A stretch of 64,000 nucleotides of DNA. It comes from Bacteroidales bacterium M8. Its GTDB lineage: Bacteria; Bacteroidota; Bacteroidia; Bacteroidales; Muribaculaceae. The stretch lies in contig LUJS01000017.1 in the NCBI GenBank assembly GCA_001689495.1, positions 24,601 through 88,600 of the forward strand, given 5' to 3'. Of this stretch, positions 9,945 to 19,900 are shown in pieces. Position numbers and translations under genes: made by a program. Numbering within the stretch: position 1 is the first letter of the stretch; the number at the start of each line of letters is the position of its first letter. Below the pieces are notes generated by a model, which was not told the origin of the DNA, did not search any database, and worked only from the letters and a program-made list of their open reading frames with translations.

Positions 9945-12449
9945 ATGAATCTGAAAAGGATGACTCTCTCCGGCATGATGCTGGCGGCGTTGCTGCCGGC
10001 ATTTGCCGACATTGACAGGCTGTGGAGCGATTTTGTCAATCCTCCGGCCGAGGCCAAGACCAAGCTGTGGTGGTTTCACGGCGAGACCGAGTCGACCCCC
10101 GAGGGTATCGACGCCGACCTCAAGGCGTTCCGCGACAAGGGCGTGGGCGGCGTGGTCTGGTACGATCAGGTGCACTATTCGGCCGAGGGGGCTCAGGAGT
10201 CAATGTCGCCCGAATGGTGGTCGCTGATCAAGCATGCCGCCGCAAGGGCCAAGGAGCTCGGGCTGACGTTCGAGGTAGCGGTGTCCAACGGATATGTGGC
10301 CGGAGGGCCGTGGATTACGCCCGACCTCGGCATGCAGAAGACCGATTACATCGACACGCTCGTCACCGTGGACAAGGCCACGGACATGGCGTTGCCGCTG
10401 GGCCATCGCGACCCGTGGTTCAGGGAGATAGCCACGGTCATCTTCCCGGACAGCAGGGAACATGCGGCAATGGCCATACCCGGCTCTGACTTCAGGCTCG
10501 CGGACAACGCCGGGGCCGAGGCCATCCTCGACGCGGTCAAGCCCGTCACTGTCTCGGGCATCAGCTATACGGCCTCGGGGCGCGGCAAGGGCTCGACCGG
10601 GTCGATGAATATCCCCGGCAAGCCTCGGGAGAGGTATTTCGGCGCCAAATATTTCGAGTGTCCCCCGGTCGGAGACCTCGAATACAGTCAGGACGGCAAG
10701 ACTTGGCACAAGGCCACCGTATTGCCGACAATGGAGGGCAACATCGGCCACAAGAGCCGCCGCCGCACGGTGAGCTTCCCGGCGGTGACCGGCAGGATGT
10801 TCCGCGTGAGGATACACGACTGGATGGACCCCGACAGCGCGTTCCGCAAGATCAACCTCGGCGATTTCACGCTCTATCCGCGCGACATAGTCGACAATGT
10901 CGAGGTCAAGACCGGCCTGCGCACCGAGGTGACATACCCCCATCCCACCGGTGGCGAGACCGGCGTCATAGCCCGCGCCGACGTGCGCGACGTCACCCCC
11001 TCGATGCACGGCGACACCCTGCGCATGCGCCTCGAGCCGGGCACATGGCGCGTGATACGTTTCGGCCACTGCCCCACGGGGGCCCGCACCAAGCACGGAC
11101 GCCGTAACCTGCTGGGCCCCGAGGCAGACGTCATATCGGCCAAGGCCGCCAAGATGCAGTTCGACAACTATTTCAAGGCCATACACGACACCCTCGCCGC
11201 CATCGGGTGCCCGCCCGTCGGAGTGGCCATGGACAGCCACGAGGCCGGCATAGCCAACTGGACCCCGGGGCTTGAGAAGATATTCACCGCCAAGACGGGC
11301 CACGACATAGTGCCGTGGATTCCGGCCCTTGCGGGATATATCGTCGACTCGCGCGAGGCCACGGACAGGACGCTGCACGACTATCGCCGCACCATAGCCT
11401 CGACCATCGCCGACAGGTTTTACGGCACGCTGGCCACGCTGTGCGACAGCCTTGGGGTCACGTTCACCTCGCAGGCCATGCTCAACATAGACAACGACAA
11501 CATCGCCAGCCGCGGACGCGCGCACAAGCCTCAGGGCGAGTTCTGGGCATATCAGACCGACGGCAACTACGACTGTCTCGACGCGGCATCGTCGGCACAC
11601 CTCTACGGGCATCCGATAGCCTCGGGCGAGGCGTTCACCGACACCCCATACAGCCGCACTTGGGACGAGCTGAAGCGCATTGCCAATCTGGCCTACTGCC
11701 GCGGCATCAACGAGTTTGTGGTCTGCGCCTCGTCGCACCAGCCGTGGCCCGACCGCAAGTATGACGACTCGCAGAGCAGCCACCCCTACATATTCCACCG
11801 CCACAATCCGGCGTGGGAGTCGTCGGGCCCATTCTGGGAATATCAGACACGCTGCGCCAACATGCTGCGTCAGGGCGTCCCGGTGGTGGACCTGTGCGTC
11901 TTTCTTGGCGAGGAACTGCCCGGCAAGACCATGGCATACAGGCTCCCCGAGATTCCCGAAGGATATAACTTCGATGTCTGCACGCTCGAGGCCCTGACCG
12001 ATCGCATGAGTGTCGAGAATGGCAAGATCAAGGTCAAGGGCGGCATGACATACAACGCGCTGGCCGTGCAGGACCGCAGCCATCTGTCGCCGCTCGCACT
12101 GGCCCACATCGAGAGTCTCGAGGCACAGGGCGCGACCGTGATAAGGTGCGACAAGCAGGAGAGCGTGGCCGACGGACTCAAGAAGGCCGGAATACGCCCC
12201 GACGCATCGGTCAGAAGCAACGACATGCCCGACGACAAGCTCTATTTCTATCACAGACAGGGCGACGACGCCGACATATACTTCTTCTACAACCACAGCG
12301 CCGCGGCGTACGACGCACCGCTCAGCCTGCGCGCCGGCAACAGCCGCGGCGAGACATGGAATCCCACCACGCTGACCCGCACCCCCTTCGAAGGCCGCCT
12401 CACACTCTCCCCCCACGAAAGCACCTTCATAATCCTCCCCCGAAGATAG
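9945..12449 (+). CDS. GH106-type alpha-L-rhamnosidase-like glycosyl hydrolase
   Basis: The 834-residue product resembles GH106 alpha-L-rhamnosidases, which remove rhamnose from rhamnogalacturonan and related side chains. After a signal peptide (MNLKRMTLSGMMLAALLPAFA) comes the typical N-terminal block FVNPPAEAKTKLWWFHGE followed by GIDADLKAFRDKGVGGVVWY. Later blocks such as GVAMDSHEAGIANWTPG and ASGEAFTDTPYSRTWDELKR fit the catalytic barrel. It is shorter than many GH106 enzymes, so a relative within the same broad group is possible. It follows the GH28 gene closely and probably shares its transcript. A hairpin lies just past the stop. Confidence 0.78.
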   Translation: MNLKRMTLSGMMLAALLPAFADIDRLWSDFVNPPAEAKTKLWWFHGETESTPEGIDADLKAFRDKGVGGVVWYDQVHYSAEGAQESMSPEWWSLIKHAAARAKELGLTFEVAVSNGYVAGGPWITPDLGMQKTDYIDTLVTVDKATDMALPLGHRDPWFREIATVIFPDSREHAAMAIPGSDFRLADNAGAEAILDAVKPVTVSGISYTASGRGKGSTGSMNIPGKPRERYFGAKYFECPPVGDLEYSQDGKTWHKATVLPTMEGNIGHKSRRRTVSFPAVTGRMFRVRIHDWMDPDSAFRKINLGDFTLYPRDIVDNVEVKTGLRTEVTYPHPTGGETGVIARADVRDVTPSMHGDTLRMRLEPGTWRVIRFGHCPTGARTKHGRRNLLGPEADVISAKAAKMQFDNYFKAIHDTLAAIGCPPVGVAMDSHEAGIANWTPGLEKIFTAKTGHDIVPWIPALAGYIVDSREATDRTLHDYRRTIASTIADRFYGTLATLCDSLGVTFTSQAMLNIDNDNIASRGRAHKPQGEFWAYQTDGNYDCLDAASSAHLYGHPIASGEAFTDTPYSRTWDELKRIANLAYCRGINEFVVCASSHQPWPDRKYDDSQSSHPYIFHRHNPAWESSGPFWEYQTRCANMLRQGVPVVDLCVFLGEELPGKTMAYRLPEIPEGYNFDVCTLEALTDRMSVENGKIKVKGGMTYNALAVQDRSHLSPLALAHIESLEAQGATVIRCDKQESVADGLKKAGIRPDASVRSNDMPDDKLYFYHRQGDDADIYFFYNHSAAAYDAPLSLRAGNSRGETWNPTTLTRTPFEGRLTLSPHESTFIILPRR

Positions 12450-12454
12450 TCATT

Positions 12455-12535
12455 GAAAAGAGCCGACTGAATAGTCGGCTCTTAAAAAACTAAACCCCGA
12501 GGTTTGTCTTTCAACAGGGACACTCGGGGGATTCC
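12455..12535 (-). ncRNA. Possible small RNA with two hairpins
   Basis: On the minus strand a good Bacteroidetes -7 element (TACCTTTG, plus-strand 12540-12547) would start a transcript near 12535. That transcript folds into a long hairpin (arms CCCCGAG and CTCGGGG, about 12496-12530) and then a perfect 11-bp hairpin with a 4-nt loop (12458-12483) followed by a short U run. No reading frame of note lies inside. The 11-bp hairpin could instead belong to the end of the GH106 transcript, although on the plus strand it is followed by A rather than T. No -33 element is evident. This is an inference from structure only. Confidence 0.3.
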
Positions 12536-12703
12536 GTTGCAAAGGTAGGAATATTTTCGTAAATTTGCGCCCATAAGTATTTAAAATTATTTGCATTATT
12601 ATTCGTAGTGTTGGTTGGAATCCTTGTTTATCGTGTAAACACATCATATTTCAAGGATAAGACAAGTACAAATCGAAACTAAAAGAAATTGTCTGTTCCA
12701 TCT

Positions 12704-12951
12704 CAGCCGCGAAGCGGCGATGCAATCGAAGCCCCACATCGAGCGAGGCAACGAGCGATGGTGTGGGGTATGCGGAATGGATATTATTGGGCCTCGGAGA
12801 GGTCCGTCAATTCCCAAACCCGGCGCGCGAACCTCGCATATTGCACGACCTCTTCGAGGCCGGAAACTTACTGAATCCACACATCCCCACACCATCGCTC
12901 GTCACCTCGCTCGATGTGGGGCTACAAGCGTATCGCCGCCTCGCGGCTCTG
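12704..12951. repeat. Long imperfect palindrome (about 250 bp)
   Basis: Arms of about 70 bases at 12704-12771 and 12882-12951 are near-perfect reverse complements; both contain CCCCACATCGAGCGAGG and its complement. A second nested pair lies at 12791-12804 and 12847-12860. The whole segment can fold into one long hairpin centred near 12826. The overlapping short reading frames in this segment are by-products of the palindrome. The stretch 12450-12968 otherwise holds no gene. Similar large palindromes are usually dispersed repeats; whether this one is repeated elsewhere cannot be seen here. Confidence 0.75.
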
Positions 12952-12968
12952 ATTCCCGCCTACGCATC

Positions 12969-13472
12969 TCAACGCTCATTGACGCTAAGGGAAATAGTCC
13001 AGCCGGAGTCTGAGGGTATGTGCCTGACAAGTATGGCACTTCTCATATAGGTGCATCTCTCGATCTCGCCGTCTACATATTCGGAATCCTTGACTTTGTC
13101 AAGCGATATGTTGAACTGGTATCGGTCAAACCAATTATTATACAGCCAATTATATTTATAGGCAACCACATCGCCAATTATGAACTGATAGGCGATGACA
13201 AGCGAGTATTCCGAGAAATTGATGTCTGCCCGCTTAAAATCCTCCACGCCAAAATGAATGTCTTCGGGCAATTCAGCGATTGAGTTGACTATGAATAAAT
13301 TATCCTTATATTCCGTGAAACTGTCTATCTCTGACAATTTTACAGGCATGGTTTCAGTCTTGAACTGACGGTGTATGGGGAGTTGGATTATCTCCGTCTC
13401 TCTATCTTGTTTGTTGCAGGAAGCCAGCAAAAAGATGCAAAATACAGTAAGGACTTTGAGAATGAATTTCAT
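12969..13472 (-). CDS. Hypothetical lipoprotein
   Basis: The 167-residue product has a lipoprotein signal peptide (MKFILKVLTVFCIFLLASCN) with the lipobox LASC, so it should be anchored in the membrane as a lipoprotein. The rest is acidic and contains many aromatic residues (VVAYKYNWLYNNWFDRYQFN). I do not recognise a family. It is AT-richer than the neighbouring core genes. Its 3' end lies 18 bp from the large palindrome, and it is divergent from umuDC. Confidence 0.72.
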   Translation of the reverse strand: MKFILKVLTVFCIFLLASCNKQDRETEIIQLPIHRQFKTETMPVKLSEIDSFTEYKDNLFIVNSIAELPEDIHFGVEDFKRADINFSEYSLVIAYQFIIGDVVAYKYNWLYNNWFDRYQFNISLDKVKDSEYVDGEIERCTYMRSAILVRHIPSDSGWTISLSVNER

Positions 13473-13595
13473 AAGGGGGTGTTGTTGTTTTTTATAAAAC
13501 GATTTCCGGTATTGAAAAATTGTGATGTGCTCCGCACGGGTGGTATTTAAGCTCTGTTAACATACGGATGCCTGAATATTGCCCAGGGCGGGGTA

Positions 13596-13603
13596 TAATT
13601 TTG
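13596..13603 (+). promoter_or_regulatory. Putative -7 element of umuDC
   Basis: TAATTTTG at 13596-13603 matches the Bacteroidetes -7 consensus TAnnTTTG, 24 bases before the umuD start. No TTG lies at the usual 19-21 base spacing, which would fit a regulated promoter. I saw no inverted repeat that I could call an SOS operator. Confidence 0.5.
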
Positions 13604-13627
13604 GCGTGTCAAAAAAGATTCACGACT

Positions 13628-14086
13628 ATGATTACGTTTCAGATATGCACGCCCGACACGACCACGGCCCTGCCGCTGACCTATGCCGACGGGGGAATTC
13701 ATGCCGGTTTCCCGAGCCCGGCACAGGATTATATATCAGCGACGATAGATCTGAACAAGGAGCTGATAGAGCACCCCGCGGCGACGTTCTATGCCCGCGT
13801 CGTGGGCGACTCGATGTGCGAGGAGGGGATAACCGAGGGGGACATACTCGTGATAGACAAGTCGATCGAGGCCGAGCACGGCGATCTGGCCGTGTGTTGC
13901 ATCGACGGCGAGTTCACGCTGAAGCGGCTGTGTCTGTCTGACCCGCGGCGCATATTGCTGATGCCGTCAAACAGAAAATACAAGCCCATCGAGGTGACCC
14001 GCGAGAGCAATTTCATGGTGTGGGGCGTGGTGCTGTACACGATAAAGTCTAACCGCCGCAGGCGCATGGGTACGGAGCGATGGTAG
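13628..14086 (+). CDS. umuD: UmuD-type self-cleaving SOS protein (S24 peptidase)
   Basis: UmuD undergoes RecA-stimulated self-cleavage and then partners UmuC in error-prone translesion synthesis. The 152-residue product contains the expected cleavage site Ala26-Gly27 (GGIHAGFPSP), the catalytic serine Ser62 in VGDSMCEEG, and the catalytic lysine Lys99 in FTLKRL. The spacing matches the S24/LexA family. The ATG at 13628 is chosen because the upstream in-frame extension is unrelated to the family. The last seven bases overlap the start of umuC, so the two form an operon. Confidence 0.92.
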   Translation: MITFQICTPDTTTALPLTYADGGIHAGFPSPAQDYISATIDLNKELIEHPAATFYARVVGDSMCEEGITEGDILVIDKSIEAEHGDLAVCCIDGEFTLKRLCLSDPRRILLMPSNRKYKPIEVTRESNFMVWGVVLYTIKSNRRRRMGTERW

Positions 14087-15375
14087 GACTGATAGACTGC
14101 GACAACTTTTTCTGCTCGTGCGAGCGTGTGTTCCGCCCCGACCTCGCCGACAAGCCCGTCGTCGTGCTCAGCAACAACGACGGATGCGTGGTGGCGCGCT
14201 CGCGCGAGGTCAAGGCCATGGGCATCCCCGACTGTCTGCCATACTATCAGCTCGAGCAGTGCTATCCCAACTCGGGCATCGTGGCGTTCTCGTCGAACTA
14301 TACCCTCTATGGCGACATGTCGGCAAGGGTCATGGCCGTGCTCAGGGAGGAGGCCCCGGACGTGGTGCAATATTCGATAGACGAGGCCTTTCTGGACCTG
14401 AGCGGGATGGACAACGTGGACCTCAAGGCGTGGGGCGAGGCCCTGTGCCGCAAGGTGCAGCGATATACGGGCCTGCCGGTGAGTCTGGGGATAGCGCCGA
14501 CGCGGACTCTGGCCAAGGTGGCGAGCCGGTTTGCAAAGAAATATCCGGGATACAACAAGTGCTGCCTGATAGCCACCGACGAACAGCGCCTGACGGCGTT
14601 GCGACTCACGCAGGTTAACGATGTGTGGGGCATAGGGCGGCGCATGACCCGCAGCCTCGAGCGATACGGGGTGCGCACGGCACACGACTTCGCGCAACTG
14701 CCCCGAAGCATTGTCAGGGCCGACTATCACGTGACGGGCGAGCGGACATGGCAGGAGCTGAACGGACAGAGCGTGATAGACGTCGACGGCATGGACAACG
14801 TGACAAGGAAGACCATAGTGACGAGCCGCAGCTTTCCCGGCATGATAACCGACATCGCCGACCTGCGCAGCCACGTGGCCAACTATGCCGCGCGCTGTGC
14901 CCTGAAGCTGAGGCGCCAGAACTCGGTGTGCGCGATGGTGACGACGTTCATACAGTCAAACCACTTTCGCGACGACCTGCCGCAGCAGGACCGGAGCGGA
15001 TTCAACTCGTTTGCCACCCCGACCAACACCACCAACGAGATAGTGGCCATGGCCCTCGGCATTCTCGACTCGATATACACCAAGGGAATATTCTACAAGC
15101 GCGCCGGCATAATGGTCTCGGACATCTCGTCGGCAGACTCCATACAGCCCGACCTGTTCCACTACAACCCCGAGCGGGCCGAAAAATACAGGAACATATC
15201 CAAGGCCCTCGACACGGTGAACCGCCGCATCGGGGCCGACACCGTGGTGCTGGGCTCGCAGCAATATCGCGAGAAGGGGGCCGACGGCAAGAGCGTGAAG
15301 TTTGTCAACGCCATACGCCGGGCAAAAAAATCGCCCGACTACTCGACGCATCTCGGCGCCTTTGCAGTCGGGTGA
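14080..15375 (+). CDS. umuC: Y-family DNA polymerase V catalytic subunit UmuC
   Basis: UmuC is a low-fidelity translesion polymerase. The 431-residue product opens with MVGLIDCDNFFCSCERVF, the first catalytic aspartate region, and includes QYSIDEAFLDLSGM with the second acidic pair. The helix-hairpin-helix block NDVWGIGRRMTRSLERYGV and a C-terminal little-finger domain follow. The length is usual for the family. It overlaps umuD by seven bases. It ends 24 bp from the convergent mannose-1-phosphate guanylyltransferase gene, with no obvious terminator between them. Confidence 0.94.
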   Translation: MVGLIDCDNFFCSCERVFRPDLADKPVVVLSNNDGCVVARSREVKAMGIPDCLPYYQLEQCYPNSGIVAFSSNYTLYGDMSARVMAVLREEAPDVVQYSIDEAFLDLSGMDNVDLKAWGEALCRKVQRYTGLPVSLGIAPTRTLAKVASRFAKKYPGYNKCCLIATDEQRLTALRLTQVNDVWGIGRRMTRSLERYGVRTAHDFAQLPRSIVRADYHVTGERTWQELNGQSVIDVDGMDNVTRKTIVTSRSFPGMITDIADLRSHVANYAARCALKLRRQNSVCAMVTTFIQSNHFRDDLPQQDRSGFNSFATPTNTTNEIVAMALGILDSIYTKGIFYKRAGIMVSDISSADSIQPDLFHYNPERAEKYRNISKALDTVNRRIGADTVVLGSQQYREKGADGKSVKFVNAIRRAKKSPDYSTHLGAFAVG

Positions 15376-15399
15376 GATATATGTTGCCGTGGCTTGGCG

Positions 15400-16734
15400 T
15401 CACCACTCGAAATCGAATCTCTCTATATCCTCCTCGACGAGATTCGAGCCCTGCTGCACCTCGATTATGGTCAGCGGGGTTATGGCACGCAGGGCGTGGA
15501 GGCACCCACGGGGTATCCTGACGACATCGCCGCGCCTCACGGGCTTGCGCACGCCGTCTATCACGACCTCGCCCTCGCCGTTGACGAATGTCCAGTTCTC
15601 CTCGCGGCATTTGTGCCGCTGATAGCTGATGAAGCATCCGGGCCTAAGGGTGGCCTGCTTGGTCAGGGCGCAGACACCGTCGGGAAACTCGATGTAGTCG
15701 ATGACCTTGTATTCGCCCCAGCGGCGCTCCTCATACATGGGGCGCTTGCCTATGCCGTCGACAAGGTGTTTGAGATTCTCGCTGAGCTTGCGCTCGGAGA
15801 CGAGGATGCCGTCGGGCGACGCGGCCACGATGAGGTCCTTGGCTCCGATGCAGACCACGGGAATCTCGAGCTCGTTGATGACGAACGTACCCTCGCATGC
15901 CTCGGTGTGGACATTGCCATAGGTATGGTCGTCAAGCTCGTCGGTCAGGGTGTTCCATGTGCCGAGGTCCTTCCACCGGCCCGCATAGGGCATCACGGCC
16001 ACAGACTTGGCCTTCTCGACCACCTCATAGTCAAAGCTGATCTTGGGGAGTTCGGCATACGACTCGCGCATACGGGCAAAGTCCCAGCCCGGCAGGATGC
16101 GACCTGCAATCTCCATGAGATAGCCGAGGCGGAATGCAAAGACGCCGCCGTTCCAGAGTGCCCCCTCAGAGATCAGCTTTTCGGCCACGGGCACTTCGGG
16201 CTTCTCGGTGAAACGGCTCACCATGCGCACGCCGTCGGCTCCGACCTCTTTTTCAGGGACGATATACCCATACTTGGCCGACGGATATGTGGGCTCGATG
16301 CCCATCAGCACCAGATCGGCCACGCCTCGAGACACGGCATCGCCCATGCGGCCGATTACACCGAAATATGCGTTCTCGGTATACGAGTCGCAGGGCATGA
16401 CGATGACAGGCTCGTCCATCGCGGTGCCTTTAGAGGCCAGATAGGAGCAGGCAAGCAATATGGCGGGGAATGTGTCGCGGCGGCAGGGCTCGGTGACGAC
16501 CGAGAGGCTGTCGCCAAGCTGATTCTCGATTGAATCCTTCTGATTTATACCCGTGGCGACCACGATGTCGTCGGTGAGTCCGGCAGACTTGATCTGACGG
16601 ACAACGCGCTGTATCATTGACTCCTTATTGCCCTCGGGATCGGTGAGCAACCTCAGAAACTGTTTGGATCTGGCGTCGTTTGACAGAGGCCACAACCTTT
16701 TTCCGGACCCGCCGGAGAGAAGTATTATTTTCAT
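15400..16734 (-). CDS. manC: Mannose-1-phosphate guanylyltransferase with C-terminal cupin domain
   Basis: This enzyme makes GDP-mannose from mannose-1-phosphate and GTP for surface glycans; the cupin domain suggests an added mannose-6-phosphate isomerase function. The N-terminus carries the nucleotidyltransferase signature LLSGGSGKRLWPLSNDARSK followed by KQF. The motif FTEKPEVPVAEKLISEGALW is also typical. From about residue 330 the cupin-like part follows (RPGCFISYQRHKCREENW, then IPRGCLHALRAI). At 444 residues it fits the two-domain type II form. It stands alone, convergent to umuC, and no glycan cluster surrounds it in the window. Confidence 0.9.
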   Translation of the reverse strand: MKIILLSGGSGKRLWPLSNDARSKQFLRLLTDPEGNKESMIQRVVRQIKSAGLTDDIVVATGINQKDSIENQLGDSLSVVTEPCRRDTFPAILLACSYLASKGTAMDEPVIVMPCDSYTENAYFGVIGRMGDAVSRGVADLVLMGIEPTYPSAKYGYIVPEKEVGADGVRMVSRFTEKPEVPVAEKLISEGALWNGGVFAFRLGYLMEIAGRILPGWDFARMRESYAELPKISFDYEVVEKAKSVAVMPYAGRWKDLGTWNTLTDELDDHTYGNVHTEACEGTFVINELEIPVVCIGAKDLIVAASPDGILVSERKLSENLKHLVDGIGKRPMYEERRWGEYKVIDYIEFPDGVCALTKQATLRPGCFISYQRHKCREENWTFVNGEGEVVIDGVRKPVRRGDVVRIPRGCLHALRAITPLTIIEVQQGSNLVEEDIERFDFEW

Positions 16735-16993
16735 TGTTCAGTAAAATATTATAACCTACAAAAAAAGGCATATTTATTATAACGCTCTCATTTTGCCCAA
16801 TATTATATGACAATGCTTTTAGTGATATTATATTGAATCGCTCCGAGTAAACCTTGAGTGAATTTTTATAAGGACAAAATAAAATCATTTATATTCCATA
16901 ATGGGAAATCCGAATAATTATCATTAACTTTGTGGGAGATATACTTTCATAATAACATATCCTGTTTTAACAACCTTATCAATTACTTCAATC
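16735..16993. other. AT-rich intergenic region with a promoter for the STAND gene
   Basis: This 259-bp stretch separates the divergent manC and STAND genes. It is markedly AT-rich. TAACTTTG at 16925-16932 matches the -7 consensus for the plus-strand gene at 16994, leaving a leader of about 55 bases. No clear -33 element, repeat or coding frame was seen. Confidence 0.5.
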
Positions 16994-19900
16994 ATGGCTA
17001 CCAGACCTAAATACGACGACCGACTGTCACAGCTTAAAGAAAAAATAGAAAATCTCAGTCAGGAGATTTATTCAAATGGCACTCCGAAATGGAAAGATCT
17101 TGACACAAACCTGCGATTCATCATTGAACATATCATGGGCCTCATCATATTTGATCTATGTGGTGAGGCCGACGGTGAGACAAGGCAATATGACAAGAAT
17201 GGCAAGAATGGCAAGACATTATATTCGGGAGACCTTATAAAAGCTACAAAAAAAGCGCTTACGGACAAAAGAGTCACAAACTCTAACCTATGGGATGACA
17301 TGTTTGACCGTCTGTCAGAACATAATCCAAACTCGCACGGAACTGCCATATCAGGTCCGGAGCGAGAACGTCAAGGCCACGGAAATGTACTTGAATCACT
17401 AAAGATTATCTCTGAGATCCTTACTGAAAGACTGCCTAAGGAAACAGAATATTCGACCGAATTCATAAGTGACTTATCGTCCATCGGCAACCAGTTCTTG
17501 ATGTTCGAAAGCCATCTATCGGCCTCCGAACACGACCCTGAACTGATAGCCAAATTTGAAAATACGATCAAAAATGCCGTAAACCGGCCCGATCTACCCG
17601 GCGAGGCAGACTGGATGTATGTGCTGATACTTCCGACAGGTACGGATAAAGATTTCAGCAAAATATTCAAAGTCATCAAAAATACCGACTGGCGTGTCAT
17701 TCTGGATTGTGGCAAAGAGGATGGCCAATACTTCAAGGAGTATATGGAATCTGTCTCAGACCATCTTAATAATATAGCCATTACAAAATCATTGTCGTCG
17801 ACACTGACAAACTGGTTCTTCGTTTTTGGTCGAAAACCCGGTGAAAACAAGGCTGACGCACGAAACATACTTAGAAAAATCAACGGTGACAGATTCTCAA
17901 AAAGAAACCTGTTTGTAATTGATGCCTCGGGCAATATCTCCAAGGCCGTAAGCTCGCTCGAGACACTTTGGGAAATGTGCCGTACAGACGACGTCAGACA
18001 GCTATACCGCACGACAGTCGTCGTGAGCACAAAGGCTGACGAATTAAGCGAGAGACTCAAGGAAGACAGTTATGAGGATGTCACTTGTGTCGATCCGCAA
18101 ATGAATATTTCCGAATTCATACGCATAGCGTATTGTAAAAGAGAACTGCCTGCCCTCGACATACCGGACATGGAGCAACTTTCAAAGTCAGAAATAAACG
18201 ACTGCAGCAATGTCGGCATCAGATTTCTTGAATCCGATCCGGGCGACAAGGCAAAGACCGATATTTACGATGATTTTTACAGTGGGCGGCAGATAACGAC
18301 ATCCGAGCTTGAGACTGACTGCGACGTGACTCCACGCGGCAGCAGGAACGCATATAACAAGTTTATCGAAGACATAAGACACTGTTTGACAGGAGCCGAC
18401 TGCGAAAGGTTCGAAATAATGCAACAGCCCGGTGCCGGTGGCACGACCGTGGCCCGACGGATTGCATACGATCTGAGAGAAAGCGTCACGAACGTACAGG
18501 TATTGCCTGTGTTCATACACAAGTATGTCCCGACCAAGACTGTAGACATGCTGACAAAACTCGCCATGTATCCGGGGACGAGGCCAAGGCGTCTGCTGGT
18601 TATAGCAGACGACAAGGAGATTAGCTCCGAGTACCTCCTGACCATATACTCAAAAATGAATCAGAGTGGCAAGAGCATGGTGTTCGTCTATATAAAGCAT
18701 ACACATGACCTGACAGAAAAATCCGGCAAAAACCGACTGTCGCTCGTATCTGAACTCAGAAGTGAAGAAGACAGACTCTTCGAGGATAAATTCAGAAAGA
18801 TATTCTCACAACGCATGAGCCAGTCTGATGTCAACAAGACAATCGCCGGAATCAGATCAACACCTGCAGGACACAACATACAGATGATAGACTATCCGTA
18901 TGCATTCAACGAGAAGATAATAAATCGCGGCAACAGTCTGCCACAGTTGTCTTATGTCAGCGAATGGTTCAAGAAGCTTGAATCAACCGAATTAAAAGAC
19001 TTGTGCGGGTTTACGGCTTTTGTCTACAACTTTACAGCCTCAAGGCCACTCAACAGATATACGCTTGACAAGGTCTGGCGTAAATCCGGCATACTGACAC
19101 TCGAAGACGGATACCCCTCCGACCAACGCGACATACTCGACAGACTGTTAAAACCGACAGCCGAACATGGCGAAAAACTAAGCACGTCGAGATACTATGC
19201 GCCGAGATATTCAGCGTTTGCTCCAAGTATTCTCGAACAATGGAATGCGACATGGAAGGATTCTCTCTCAGACATATCAATCAGGTTCATCGAACTCCTG
19301 CCGGACACTCTTGACGAAGACGAGCATAATCTCGTAATTGACCTTTTCATACAACAATCCAAGAATGATTATCGGGGTCAGGACAAAGGCGAGAGATTCA
19401 GAGTCGAACTCAAAGACAGATTCTCGGTCTTGATAGGATGGATTCTTAAGGGATCTGATGGTTTTCAGGGCGCGAAACGTGTTTTCGAGGCTCTGATAGA
19501 CAAGTATCCGGACGATGTCTTCTACAAACTTCATTACGCACGCCTGCTGTTTGAAAACGCTCGCAACAACAATGCCGATATTGACGACAGGGACATGAAT
19601 GAAGCCGGGCGACTCATCGAAGAAGCTCTGGCAGACGACATGGCAACCTATGCCGATGACTTCTATCATATCAAAGGCATGTACTGGCGCCGCAAGGCAG
19701 AGATGACCATTGACAAATCGGCTAACAGTCCGATGTCATCCGAGTCGGATCTGTACGAATATGTAGACACGGCTCTTGAGGCATTCGAGCAATGCAACAA
19801 TATAAGCCGCGGCACTAATCCGTACGGTTATATGAGTGCAGTTCAGTTAATACGCATGACTATCGAAGGAGTCAGACATGCGAGAGGAATCTCCAAAAAC

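Noticed and set aside
10200..12416. Long minus-strand open frame (738 codons) opposite the GH106 gene
   Set aside because: It is a codon-bias shadow of a well-supported gene on the other strand, with no family motif.
12720..13050. Plus-strand open frames across the palindrome
   Set aside because: Their sequence is the palindrome itself and has no protein-like composition.
15394..16533. Plus-strand open frame opposite manC
   Set aside because: It is the antisense image of the guanylyltransferase gene, which has clear motifs.
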